Part shown: positions 29,078 through 37,012 of the stretch, piece by piece
Numbering within the stretch: the stretch's first letter is position 1
Layout: every line of letters starts with the position of its first letter
Origin: a virus
Virus record (IMG/VR): IMGVR_UViG_3300043219_000113
Span: 1 to 42,732 of that record
Reading direction: 5' to 3' (one strand)
DNA: 42,732 bases
Program-made: the position numbers and the translations under genes
Notes under the pieces: generated by a model
Databases searched by the model: none
The model's input: only the letters and a program-made list of their open reading frames with translations
What the model was told of the DNA's origin: nothing

Positions 29078-30702
29078 CCATTCAGGCGCAGTTAGCAGAC
29101 GGTCGTTTTCTTGAGTTTCCAGACGGAACAGACCCTACTGTTGTTCAATCCACGGTAAAGCGACTATTAGGGGTCCAAGATGGAAATGCTACCACTAGTC
29201 CTACTCCTGCTGTTGATGATGTTCGACAAGCGGGGATAGGCGAGAGAATTGTTGGCGGGATAGAAACTGCCGCAACGATTGCGTCTGGCGCTATTGCCGA
29301 GCCTGCCGCGGGTATTGCTGGACTAGCTACCGGACTATTAACCCAAGACCCTGCCGCGGCTGCTGAAGTTGTTTCGGGTGTCAGAGAGCGATTAACCTTT
29401 GAACCAAGAACGGAGGCGGGACAGCAGGCATTACAGGCTACAGGCGAGGCATTGCAGCCAATAGGCGAGGCTTTGCAGGGCGCTGAAACGGCACTAGGTG
29501 AGGCGGCATTTGAAGCGACTGGAAGCCCAGCAGCAGCAGCCGCGGCGACTACCGTGCCCACGGCCTTACTTGAAGCATTAGGTCTTGGTGTTGGCGGCAA
29601 ATTGGCAAAGTCAACCAAGCGCACACAGCCATCCAAGAGAGCGGTAGACAAGGCTCTTCGCGAAGCTGCGCCAGATGCCGAAACGATTAAAAACACAGCG
29701 CGAACCATTTATAACGATCTTGATAATTCTGGGATCAGGATGAAGTCGAAAGACTTTAAGGGGATGGTGCGAAGAATTAAGCGGGAGACAAGAAAGCAGG
29801 GTCTTGATGCGAGAGTGACGCCAAAAGCCGCGGGCGCTATTGCAGCCCTAGATGATGTCGTTGGTACTGCGCCCACACTGACAGAAATTGACACTTTAAG
29901 AAAAATATCTCAAAACGTAGCTAAAAACATTGACCCAACAGAGGCGTCTTTAGGCGTCCAGATGATTAACGAAATTGATGGGTTTTTGGATCAAGTACGA
30001 CCAAGCGCATTAACTAAAGGCGATATACCTGCCTCAGAAGTGGCCGGAAAGTACAAGGCTGCACGGACTTTATGGGGCAGAGCTAGACGAGCAGAAGTGA
30101 TTCAAGAAGCCATTACTCGCGGTCAGGATGTAGCGGCGGGCGCAGAGGCGGGGATTCGAAACGAATTTAACCGGATTCTGAGAAATAAGAAATTATCAAA
30201 ATTCATTCCTGCCGAAGAAAAGGCACTGATGCGCGATGTAATTAAGGGTGATTTTTCCCAAAATATGACAAGGCTTGTAGGTAAGGTCGGCCTGTCAATT
30301 GACCGATCACCCAACGTATTCGCCTCTATTGTTGCTGGTGGTGGATTAGGCACGGCTATCGGAGGGAGTACGGGCGCTATCGTTGTTCCTATAGTGGGTA
30401 CTATTTCCAAGCAGATAGCCAAGACACTAACGGCCAATAAGGCAAAGTTTGTTGAAAGCATGACAAGAGCAGGCACTGATGGTAAGAAAATAACTAGAGC
30501 TTACTTAAATACAATCCCAAGAAAAAATCAGAGCGCCAGCCAATTATCAGAATTATTATCAGACCCCACTATTGACTTATCCAACATGATTGACAGCTCG
30601 AATAAGTTGATCAGAGAGGCCGCGGAGATGGCGGAGGGAAGGCGTATTGTAGGCAGGGCATTAGGCTCGACAGCCCCAGGCGCAACGACAGGCGAGGAAT
30701 AA
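29074..30702 (+). CDS. DNA ejection (internal virion) protein, 542 aa
   Basis: This is the third and largest ejection-type protein. It has an N-terminal small domain (ADGRFLEFPDGTDPTVVQSTVKRLLG), an Ala/Gly-rich amphipathic stretch (about residues 55-200), a charged helical centre, and a glycine-rich hydrophobic segment (about 405-450, VFASIVAGGGLGTAIGGSTGAIVVPIVG) that could insert in membranes. Together the three proteins probably form a channel across the cell envelope. Confidence 0.65.
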   Translation: MTIQAQLADGRFLEFPDGTDPTVVQSTVKRLLGVQDGNATTSPTPAVDDVRQAGIGERIVGGIETAATIASGAIAEPAAGIAGLATGLLTQDPAAAAEVVSGVRERLTFEPRTEAGQQALQATGEALQPIGEALQGAETALGEAAFEATGSPAAAAAATTVPTALLEALGLGVGGKLAKSTKRTQPSKRAVDKALREAAPDAETIKNTARTIYNDLDNSGIRMKSKDFKGMVRRIKRETRKQGLDARVTPKAAGAIAALDDVVGTAPTLTEIDTLRKISQNVAKNIDPTEASLGVQMINEIDGFLDQVRPSALTKGDIPASEVAGKYKAARTLWGRARRAEVIQEAITRGQDVAAGAEAGIRNEFNRILRNKKLSKFIPAEEKALMRDVIKGDFSQNMTRLVGKVGLSIDRSPNVFASIVAGGGLGTAIGGSTGAIVVPIVGTISKQIAKTLTANKAKFVESMTRAGTDGKKITRAYLNTIPRKNQSASQLSELLSDPTIDLSNMIDSSNKLIREAAEMAEGRRIVGRALGSTAPGATTGEE

Positions 30703-30722
30703 TTATGTTATTAACCAGAAAA

Positions 30723-31235
30723 CTACCAGTGAGCATATTCGCCATAAAGCTCTACAGCCTTAGCTTTGTATGCTTCGTGAGCCTCTTCAGGGCAATCAAA
30801 ATATCCAAGATGAATACGCCTGCCGTTAAATTTAATGCCAGCAACATACCTTTTATTCTTTTTGAACCAGCTCACACCTTTATATCCTGTTGTATTATTC
30901 GATTGATGAGGTGATGAATGCAAATTTTGAGCGCAAGTGGACTCCCTAAGATTTGCAATAATGTTATTACTTGGATCGCAGTCTTTATGGTCTATGTAGT
31001 CGGGGCACCATCCGTTGTGATATTGAAAAATAACGCGATGAAGAAAATAATTGGTCTTAAGGATTGTTATCTGGTAGTAGCCGATGCCTTTACTATAACT
31101 ACCAGCAGCCCTACCAATAGCAATGTTTTTAGACGGCTTTATTTTATAAGCAAGGGGTTGGGCGGTATTATCTTCGCAATAACTGAAAAGGTTATGAAGG
31201 AGTTGCTGAGGTGGTAGTATTAGGCGAGATTTCAT
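30723..31235 (-). CDS. HNH endonuclease with AP2 DNA-binding domain
   Basis: This 170-aa protein has an HNH core at about residues 60-105 (FLHRVIFQYHNG, IDHKDCDPSNNIIANLRESTCAQN) and an AP2-type domain at about 114-165 (TTGYKGVSWFKKNKRYVAGIKFNGRRIHLGYFD). This is the standard layout of free-standing homing endonucleases. It is antisense between the ejection and tailspike genes and has its own promoter, so it is probably a mobile gene. The ribosome-binding site is weak. The two open frames opposite it are shadows. Confidence 0.88.
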   Translation of the reverse strand: MKSRLILPPQQLLHNLFSYCEDNTAQPLAYKIKPSKNIAIGRAAGSYSKGIGYYQITILKTNYFLHRVIFQYHNGWCPDYIDHKDCDPSNNIIANLRESTCAQNLHSSPHQSNNTTGYKGVSWFKKNKRYVAGIKFNGRRIHLGYFDCPEEAHEAYKAKAVELYGEYAHW

Positions 31236-31267
31236 TTTTAGACCCTATAAAAGGTATCATTGATTTA

Positions 31268-31313
31268 TGCGGCAACGGTTGATAAAACCGGGTTCAGATG
31301 CCTCCTAGCCGCA
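31268..31313. promoter_or_regulatory. Hairpin at the 5' end of the endonuclease transcript and in the tailspike leader
   Basis: TGCGGC (31268-31273) pairs with GCCGCA (31308-31313), enclosing CGGTT-GATAA-AACCG. The leftward start predicted from the promoter at 31321 falls next to 31313, so the endonuclease mRNA would begin with this hairpin. The same segment lies in the tailspike leader. Function unknown. Confidence 0.4.
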
Positions 31314-31320
31314 CACGCAG

Positions 31321-31329
31321 ATTATAACA
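31321..31329 (-). promoter_or_regulatory. Leftward extended -10 promoter for the HNH gene (TGTTATAAT)
   Basis: On the minus strand TGTTATAAT is a perfect extended -10, 86 bp before the endonuclease start. No clear -35 is seen. An independent promoter is common for homing endonuclease genes placed against host transcription. Confidence 0.5.
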
Positions 31330-31344
31330 TAACCGGAGTCTAAT

Positions 31345-33927
31345 ATGGCCCTCGCACCAATCCAGTTTATATCCGACTTCATGGAAGAGTACCCAAATTG
31401 GTGGCTTAAAGCTTATGAGCAGGGTACAACCACGCCTTTAGCAATGGCTATTGATTCGTCAGGCTCACCAACCGTGGCTAAAGCTGAAATATCAGCAGGC
31501 CCCACGCCACCTTTAGGATTGATCAAGACAGCCGGTAACGTGACCTTCATCCCGTATATTGATGAGGCTTATGACTTATATATCTTCCCAACTGAGGCAG
31601 AAGCAGACGCTAATGATACCGTCAATGCTATTCAATTAGCTGATGATGTTGATTTCCTGCAGCTATTACCTAACCAGGTTGGGGGCGTCATTGTTGCTGG
31701 AATGGTTGCTAATACGGTTTTAATTGTGGGGGATTTTGTTAATACTGTTGGCCATCAATCTAACGGTGACGGAGGTGATAACCAGTATGAAATAGTGGCG
31801 GGCGGTACTGGAGCAGATGATAATTTCCTCTTTATTGATTTAGATAACGGACTACAAGCCAAAGGTTTATTTCCTGGTGATATCTATTGGGCTGCTCAAG
31901 CAGGTAATGATTCTGCTGCTTTACAGGTTGCGCTGAATACCACGGCTACTCTAGGTGTTCAGCTATCCATTAACACCGACTACGACTTGTCGAGCGCAAG
32001 CACTATAACTATTCCCGCTACTGCCAACGTGGTCTGCGATGAGGGTGTTGTCTTCACCGGTACAGGTTCAGCTACGGGGGTTTTTGAGTCCATAGGTACA
32101 GTAGCCACGGCTTTTGAGCTAACGTCTGTGGCTAATATGGGTGATACCACTATTGCCGTTAATGCGTCCTCTAACTTCTCAGCGGGTGATTTAATCCACT
32201 TAATCAGTGTTAAAAACTCATTGAGTCGAGTCGATGCCGGGTCGTTCTTTTTAGGTGATGGCACCGCATCCCTTCCTTTTGCCTATTTTGCCGAGTTCTT
32301 TTATATCGCCGAAGTCTTGGGGGGTGGTTCTTATCGTATCTCCAGAGAATTAAGTTTCGATGGTTATGAGATTAACGCGGCGGGCGAGACAGAGACGGGA
32401 AGAACGCAATCAACGTGCCAGGTTGTTACTCCTACCACAATGAGATGGACGGGCGGCAAGATACTCAAAACCGATACAGGTAAACCCTTTCAAGTTACTT
32501 ACGGGTTAGATGTTGTTATTGATAACGTCGAAGTGGTGCGCGGGGCTGTGTTTGGTGAAAGCTTTAGATTCGATACTTCCTATAATTGCGAGGGTCGTAA
32601 TTTAATGAACACCAATGATCCTGAATTAGATTGGGTTCAGGGTACGCACCACGGTAATTTAAACCGGTTTAAGATTATCGGCTCACATAATTGCGGGTTC
32701 TATCGGATCAAAGACAGTTACGCGGCTCAATCAGTAGACTTTTCTTACGGCAGTACAATTCCTGTGTGTAATATTGCGCCTTATTGTAAAGAGAGTCGAT
32801 TTGAGGGATGTTTTGAGGGATTGACTTCACACCCAGGATCGTATCGAGAACAATGGTTAGGCAATTATATTACTGATTGTTGGGCTGATGGCATTGTAGT
32901 TAGAGGTTATGAGCCTGTTGTTCGTGGTAATAGCATCTACGCCAATAAGGAGTGGATTGATGCCGACGGCTTAGCCGGGGCTGATCAGACTTATGGAGTC
33001 TCATTAAACTACGGAGGGCCAAGACGGGCTGACGTTCACGGCAATACATTTAGAGGGTTCTGGGCGGCTGTACATATCGTGAGTTCGCCTACCCGAGATT
33101 TAGTCTGGGATAACGTACTATCGGATATAAGCGATAACCAGATAAGCGGCTGTTACCAGGGGTTAAACACTAATGTTGATGATCCTGTTAACGGATTTCA
33201 GCGGTTTATTAATTACACCAATAACGCTCACAGTAATATGGGAAGGTTTATTGTTGACCTTTCTGAATACAGTGCCGGTGTGAATATTATCGGCAATACA
33301 ATGGATGGAGATTTTAGATACAACGGTGTTAACTCGACTGTATCGTTCGTGGTAGCCACCACTAACTGCCCTACTCTCACGGTGAAGGATAATGCATGGC
33401 GTATTGCTCGCCCAGGCACTACCGCAAAAACCGCAAGAATGTTTGCCAATGGCGGTGTGACGGATACAACGACCTATCCTGAAGCTGATTGGGGTGGTAC
33501 TTCTGAGATAATGAACAACACCCATCCTGAAACTGTTGGGTATAGTTACTCGAACGTGGGCTATAACCAGTTCCGCTATTCAGAATTTCAACAGGAAACC
33601 TTTACCATTGCAACGGCTGATGTACTGGTGCACCTCAAGCGTCACGGTACAACCTTCCTAAACCTCGATATAGGGTCATCCGGTAACTTAGATACCCTTT
33701 CACCTGATGAAAATATTGTATTCAATGACGGGGATATAGTGGCTATTACGATCGAGAGTGCAGCCAGGACGATTACTTTGCGGGACATAGCGACCTCAAG
33801 CGCAAGTCTTAACGGCTTTCAACTACCCGGCGGAACCAGCGTCACACTTGATACCCTTTACGACACAATTCTACTGATGAAAGCCGGGACACATTGGGCT
33901 ACTCTAAGCGTTGAGGCTACTAATTAA
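31345..33927 (+). CDS. Tailspike with right-handed beta-helix
   Basis: This 860-aa protein has an N-terminal head-binding region (IQFISDFMEEYPNWWLKAYEQGT, residues 5-30, a motif shared by many tail fibres). A pectate-lyase-like beta-helix follows from about residue 130 (GDIYWAAQAGNDSAALQVALNTTATLG, then regular turns to about 700), and a C-terminal strand domain. Such proteins bind and often cleave lipopolysaccharide or capsule. Catalytic residues cannot be assigned by eye. CCGGAGTC precedes the start. It ends 7 bp from the convergent leftward operon. Confidence 0.82.
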   Translation: MALAPIQFISDFMEEYPNWWLKAYEQGTTTPLAMAIDSSGSPTVAKAEISAGPTPPLGLIKTAGNVTFIPYIDEAYDLYIFPTEAEADANDTVNAIQLADDVDFLQLLPNQVGGVIVAGMVANTVLIVGDFVNTVGHQSNGDGGDNQYEIVAGGTGADDNFLFIDLDNGLQAKGLFPGDIYWAAQAGNDSAALQVALNTTATLGVQLSINTDYDLSSASTITIPATANVVCDEGVVFTGTGSATGVFESIGTVATAFELTSVANMGDTTIAVNASSNFSAGDLIHLISVKNSLSRVDAGSFFLGDGTASLPFAYFAEFFYIAEVLGGGSYRISRELSFDGYEINAAGETETGRTQSTCQVVTPTTMRWTGGKILKTDTGKPFQVTYGLDVVIDNVEVVRGAVFGESFRFDTSYNCEGRNLMNTNDPELDWVQGTHHGNLNRFKIIGSHNCGFYRIKDSYAAQSVDFSYGSTIPVCNIAPYCKESRFEGCFEGLTSHPGSYREQWLGNYITDCWADGIVVRGYEPVVRGNSIYANKEWIDADGLAGADQTYGVSLNYGGPRRADVHGNTFRGFWAAVHIVSSPTRDLVWDNVLSDISDNQISGCYQGLNTNVDDPVNGFQRFINYTNNAHSNMGRFIVDLSEYSAGVNIIGNTMDGDFRYNGVNSTVSFVVATTNCPTLTVKDNAWRIARPGTTAKTARMFANGGVTDTTTYPEADWGGTSEIMNNTHPETVGYSYSNVGYNQFRYSEFQQETFTIATADVLVHLKRHGTTFLNLDIGSSGNLDTLSPDENIVFNDGDIVAITIESAARTITLRDIATSSASLNGFQLPGGTSVTLDTLYDTILLMKAGTHWATLSVEATN

Positions 33928-33933
33928 ACATCT

Positions 33934-34080
33934 CTAATTAAGTGCGTGATAGGCTTCAATAATATCGGACTTAATCTGATCGCTGATTATTGAGTGGTTG
34001 TAATTAATATCGAGATAGGCATATCTGGCCAATAAGGCGATAAGGATAATATCCACTGCGTATATAAATATTTTAATCAT
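33934..34080 (-). CDS. Small membrane protein, 48 aa, end of the leftward operon
   Basis: A single N-terminal hydrophobic helix (IFIYAVDIILIALLARYAYL) is followed by a polar helix. It overlaps the preceding leftward gene by 8 bp. A lysis accessory role is possible, but it has neither lipobox nor spanin signature. Confidence 0.5.
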   Translation of the reverse strand: MIKIFIYAVDIILIALLARYAYLDINYNHSIISDQIKSDIIEAYHALN

Positions 34081-34336
34081 CAATAACATCGATGGGGTTT
34101 ACAATCTCATAATCCCCGTTTCTGTGCTGTTTGACGGTTTTGACGCCGAGTTTGAGGCTGATTATCCAGCTATGGACTAAGGCTATTTTGTCGAGTTGAT
34201 GGAATCGATGGGTGTTCAGCTTATTAACTTTGCGGTTATTCATGGCCTGCCACGCAACAGGAAGCCCCATAAGCAATAGGATTAAATCGACTACATTGCC
34301 GTTTTGAATAACCCAATCAATAAATCCAGTAACCAT
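34073..34336 (-). CDS. Small membrane-associated protein, 87 aa
   Basis: The ATG at 34336 follows GAGGTGG at a good distance; the TTG further out is not used. A hydrophobic stretch at about residues 13-31 (NGNVVDLILLLMGLPVAW) is followed by a basic helical part. No family was recognised. Confidence 0.55.
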   Translation of the reverse strand: MVTGFIDWVIQNGNVVDLILLLMGLPVAWQAMNNRKVNKLNTHRFHQLDKIALVHSWIISLKLGVKTVKQHRNGDYEIVNPIDVIDD

Positions 34337-34646
34337 AATAAACCACCTCAATAATCATAATTTTAATCAATAACTCTGTTAAAAACGCTCTGCCTAATAC
34401 TTTAGTAGTAGCCCAATTAAACAATATTCTATTCCCTGATGGATTACATTCGTTGCATTCCAGCTGCAAATTCCACAATTTAAACCTTAATCGCCTTGAT
34501 CGTGACTGCGGGACTATATGACCACTCTCCAGACGCTCTGTAGCAGGGCAGTGAACACACTTATACTTTCCTTTAGATCTTTCTATCCTCTTGTGTAATC
34601 GTGCTGTGCGTGTCCATCGTGGCTGCTGGTGGAAGTTAATCGCCAT
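34317..34646 (-). CDS. HNH endonuclease-type protein, 109 aa
   Basis: The core CVHC, then LESGHIVPQSR, LWNLQLECNEC and NPSGN, has the paired CxxC zinc sites, the central His and the Asn of an HNH nuclease. The last 30 residues are hydrophobic, which is odd for a nuclease. Phage HNH proteins often help DNA packaging or nick DNA, but this one is far from the terminase genes. Confidence 0.75.
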   Translation of the reverse strand: MAINFHQQPRWTRTARLHKRIERSKGKYKCVHCPATERLESGHIVPQSRSRRLRFKLWNLQLECNECNPSGNRILFNWATTKVLGRAFLTELLIKIMIIEVVYYGYWIY

Positions 34647-34857
34647 TTATACTATCGAGAATATAACTCTGAAGCAGAAAGCACTCAAAGCTTAAGTCAG
34701 TAATTGGCTTTGTGTCAGAATAGACATCAGAAGTATCATCCTCCCACGTCACTATGGCGGTTATGCTTTTGATCTTTCCTTGATACCTGTCTAGTCGAGA
34801 GATTACGCTTTCAACTGAAGGCTCATGCGCTCCCAACTCTTCAATATTGTCTGTCAT
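34636..34857 (-). CDS. Hypothetical protein, 73 aa
   Basis: The ATG at 34857 lies 8 nt after AAGG in a leader repeated before the gene at 35320. The product is acidic with a strand pair (KIKSITAIVTWEDDTSDVY) and a C-terminal helix. No family was recognised. Confidence 0.55.
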   Translation of the reverse strand: MTDNIEELGAHEPSVESVISRLDRYQGKIKSITAIVTWEDDTSDVYSDTKPITDLSFECFLLQSYILDSINGD

Positions 34858-34859
34858 AC

Positions 34860-34879
34860 TTTTCACCTTATCTGTTATT
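34860..34879 (-). repeat. 20-bp leader repeat, copy A
   Basis: TTTTCACCTTATCTGTTATT (plus strand) is identical to 35324-35343. Each copy lies just upstream of a leftward start codon and contains its AAGGTGAAAA ribosome-binding region. Confidence 0.6.
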
Positions 34880-35114
34880 CCACATCTGATTTATATTCAG
34901 CCGCCAATTGTTCGGCGTGTGGATGTTTCATAAATTTCAGCACCATTCGATTGAGCTTAATATCACAGCCCGTACATAGTGGCCGGTAATTATTTCCTTC
35001 AGAGCATATTTGCCACTGCCCATAAGGAGGCTCGCCGCAGCGGATACACTTAAGCCGCTTTAGTCCTATTTCTGTGTACGGCTGCTTTCTCCTAATCTGC
35101 CAAGGGCTGTTCAT
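34875..35114 (-). CDS. Conserved phage zinc-finger protein, 79 aa
   Basis: It opens MNSPWQIRRKQPYTEIGLKR, with CIRCG, CSEGNNYRPLCTGCD and a helical end, matching a frequent phage protein of unknown function with four zinc ligands. The ATG at 35114 overlaps the preceding stop as ATGA and was preferred to the GTG at 35123. Confidence 0.65.
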   Translation of the reverse strand: MNSPWQIRRKQPYTEIGLKRLKCIRCGEPPYGQWQICSEGNNYRPLCTGCDIKLNRMVLKFMKHPHAEQLAAEYKSDVE

Positions 35115-35320
35115 GCAGGGCACTGGATCAAGGTAACGAGATCAAAAAACTCTTTTTTGTTTAATCGAAATCCTCCGACAGTTATAGTAGATCCCTTGCT
35201 GTTGGTTGGTATCAGCCTTCCGTCAGCCATCACCAAAACATAACCATGACGCTCTGTATCCCAGTCATTGGCGTAATCTTTCATTTTTTCTAACTGCTTC
35301 TTTCTTCTGGATTTGAACAT
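35111..35320 (-). CDS. Hypothetical basic protein, 69 aa
   Basis: The leader AAGGTGAAAAGGT precedes the start. The N-terminus is basic (FKSRRKKQLEKMKDYAND), and a strand-rich part follows (GYVLVMADGRLIPTNSKGS). No family was recognised. It is coupled to the zinc-finger gene that follows. Confidence 0.55.
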   Translation of the reverse strand: MFKSRRKKQLEKMKDYANDWDTERHGYVLVMADGRLIPTNSKGSTITVGGFRLNKKEFFDLVTLIQCPA

Positions 35321-35323
35321 ACC

Positions 35324-35343
35324 TTTTCACCTTATCTGTTATT
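35324..35343 (-). repeat. 20-bp leader repeat, copy B
   Basis: This is identical to 34860-34879 and directly precedes the gene at 35320. It suggests a duplicated translation start, or a shared RNA-binding site. Confidence 0.6.
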
Positions 35344-35367
35344 ACAGTCTATATAGTCATTAGGGGT

Positions 35368-35772
35368 TTATGATTTGGTTGAGAAGCAGTGATTTATAAC
35401 TCTGGCCGATCTGCGCAAGTCGGGGTCTGTATATGCGATGCCGCCATGTTTTATGACCATATTTACCACGGCATCCAGTGATTTTATTTGCGCCCTGCTA
35501 AAGCCTTCTGGGATTACGTGGAGTATAGTGGTCTTGCCATCCATGTGAGCGGATTCGATAACTTCGGCAATACTGAAAACACCAGTCATAGCTGCGGTTA
35601 TAACGTACAGATGAATATTGCAATCAACCGATTTTTCTGACTCTTCTCGGGCCTGACAATCGGATGTCCAATCATCAACCACAGGATTAAAATAGTCCAC
35701 ATCCAAAAAATTTATTAATTTATTGCGCCATGTAGATTCAGCACACGTTCCACCTAAAAATACTTTATTCAT
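35368..35772 (-). CDS. Nucleoside 2-deoxyribosyltransferase-like protein
   Basis: The opening VFLGGTCAESTWRNKLI, DYFNPVVDDW, and LYVITAAMTGVFSIAEVIESA are the marks of the Nuc_deoxyrib_tr2 type of Rossmann-like fold. In this 134-aa protein the glutamate in IAEVIESA would be the catalytic residue of the family. Such enzymes transfer or hydrolyse deoxyribose on nucleosides or nucleotides, so it may shape the nucleotide pool or act on a signal nucleotide. Substrate unknown. Confidence 0.75.
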   Translation of the reverse strand: MNKVFLGGTCAESTWRNKLINFLDVDYFNPVVDDWTSDCQAREESEKSVDCNIHLYVITAAMTGVFSIAEVIESAHMDGKTTILHVIPEGFSRAQIKSLDAVVNMVIKHGGIAYTDPDLRRSARVINHCFSTKS

Positions 35773-35821
35773 TCTCTATCTCCAGTAGTTATAAGTAGTT
35801 ATACCCGAAGGCGCTAAAAGG

Positions 35822-36016
35822 TTAATCGTCTGGCCTCTCGTACTTATTCAGATCGCTAAACTCTCCAAGCTCTTCTTGGTTTTCAGGCAAATTCATACCT
35901 CTCATTCGTTTAATATCAATCAGGCTGATTTCCCCACGCCTGCATCTTGAGCGCAGATGGCCTGTTTCAATTTCCGAATAACTAACTGAATAATCTTTCT
36001 CTATTACTAAATACAT
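35822..36016 (-). CDS. Hypothetical protein, 64 aa
   Basis: AGGGGTAG precedes the start, the same leader type as at 37494 and 37947. The product is charged with a LRSRCRRGEISLIDI centre and an acidic tail. No family was recognised. Confidence 0.55.
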   Translation of the reverse strand: MYLVIEKDYSVSYSEIETGHLRSRCRRGEISLIDIKRMRGMNLPENQEELGEFSDLNKYERPDD

Positions 36017-36047
36017 AATCTACCCCTATAGCCTAAGCCACCAATAA

Positions 36048-36437
36048 TTAATCTGCCCACCAAGCTTTAACATCAAACTTAGGACAGGTTTTACCGCTAT
36101 CAAGATCGTTATGGCCAACAACAGCCGCCCCTGGAAATCTTGTAAGCAGCTTGAATATAAGCTCCCTTAGCGCGTGCCATTGCTGCGGTGTATAAATGCC
36201 ATCACCAATCAAGCAAACGCCTACAGACTTCGAGTTATTGCCTCTGGCGTGAGAGCCTACCCAGTACAGTGGGCGCCCATTCTCAACAGTGCCATCCTCA
36301 AGTATTACCCGATGATATCCTATTCCGTCCCATCCCTTTTGAATATGCCAGAGATGGATAGTTTCTGCATTGTCGCCCCTGCCTTGCGGTGAGTCCGAGC
36401 AATGTACTACGATGTATTTAACGTCTTCTGCTTTCAT
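36048..36437 (-). CDS. Endolysin, N-acetylmuramoyl-L-alanine amidase (PGRP/T7 lysozyme type)
   Basis: This 129-aa protein has the amidase_2 core: VVHCSDSP with His12, WDGIGYHRVI, SVGVCLIGDG, and VGHNDLDSGKTCPKF with His109 and Cys118 as further zinc ligands. It cuts the bond between muramic acid and the peptide in peptidoglycan. No signal is present, so release depends on the nearby holin. The length is normal for T7-type enzymes. Confidence 0.9.
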   Translation of the reverse strand: MKAEDVKYIVVHCSDSPQGRGDNAETIHLWHIQKGWDGIGYHRVILEDGTVENGRPLYWVGSHARGNNSKSVGVCLIGDGIYTPQQWHALRELIFKLLTRFPGAAVVGHNDLDSGKTCPKFDVKAWWAD

Positions 36438-36817
36438 TTCTCTTTCTCCAATAGTTCAGGGTTTTCGTATATGTTGCCGATTACAATATAGTCATTACCG
36501 GCAGTTCTAGACGCCCTTAGCGAGCCAATCAATGTTTGATGCTTGCCTTTGCCGCTTAGCCGGAAAATTCCATCCTTAAAGACAATCTCAGACAGGTTGA
36601 AACTTGATTTAATATAAGCGCTAGGCTGTAAAATATCCCCCTCATAAATCTCTACACCATTCTTATCATTTAATCCGGTGTATTGCATCATGGAATAACC
36701 GTCAGATTCAAAGTTTTCAAAATTATCATTAATACCGACAGCATCATAAACATTAGGATCTGAAAGCATTTCCATATCAACTGGATTCCAAGCTCTAAAC
36801 TTTATTGTGCGACTCAT
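36434..36817 (-). CDS. YopX-like phage protein
   Basis: This 127-aa protein has the typical start IKFRAWNPVDMEM, then MMQYTGLNDKNGVEIYEGDIL and a terminal VIGNIYENPELLE. These are the signature segments of the YopX family, whose function is unknown. It overlaps the amidase gene by 4 bp. Confidence 0.85.
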   Translation of the reverse strand: MSRTIKFRAWNPVDMEMLSDPNVYDAVGINDNFENFESDGYSMMQYTGLNDKNGVEIYEGDILQPSAYIKSSFNLSEIVFKDGIFRLSGKGKHQTLIGSLRASRTAGNDYIVIGNIYENPELLEKEK

Positions 36818-36818
36818 T

Positions 36819-36935
36819 CTACCACCCCATAACAGTTATAAATTGATTTCCGAATGAAAGCCATAACAGCAAGAATGGCAAACATGTTAGTACAAAGCCT
36901 GTAAATATATAATGCGGTATCATTTCCGTATCCAT
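36819..36935 (-). CDS. Membrane mini-protein, 38 aa
   Basis: AAGGGG precedes the start. Nearly the whole peptide is hydrophobic (IFTGFVLTCLPFLLLWLSFG). It lies between the holin and amidase and overlaps the preceding mini-gene by 16 bp, so a lysis-accessory role is likely but unproven. Confidence 0.45.
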   Translation of the reverse strand: MDTEMIPHYIFTGFVLTCLPFLLLWLSFGNQFITVMGW

Positions 36936-37012
36936 CTTTCGCACCCCTTAGCTATCCAGATTAAAAGTATTACTGCCGTTAAAAATCCTAATGCTATGTA
37001 CCAATAAATCAC
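36920..37012 (-). CDS. Membrane mini-protein, 30 aa, overlapping the holin end
   Basis: A GTG start overlaps the holin stop (GTGA), which suggests coupled translation. The peptide is one hydrophobic helix (WYIALGFLTAVILLIWIA) with a basic tail (KGCERWIRK). The topology would suit a small lysis regulator or spanin fragment; too short to classify. Confidence 0.4.
   Translation of the reverse strand: MIYWYIALGFLTAVILLIWIAKGCERWIRK

Noticed and set aside
24587-30476. Several long leftward frames rich in Ala, Pro, Ser and Val opposite the virion genes
   Set aside because: They are antisense shadows of tail and ejection genes, with no ribosome-binding sites and low-complexity composition.
30705-31217. 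Two rightward frames of 69 and 99 aa
   Set aside because: Both lie opposite the clear HNH-AP2 gene and lack motifs.
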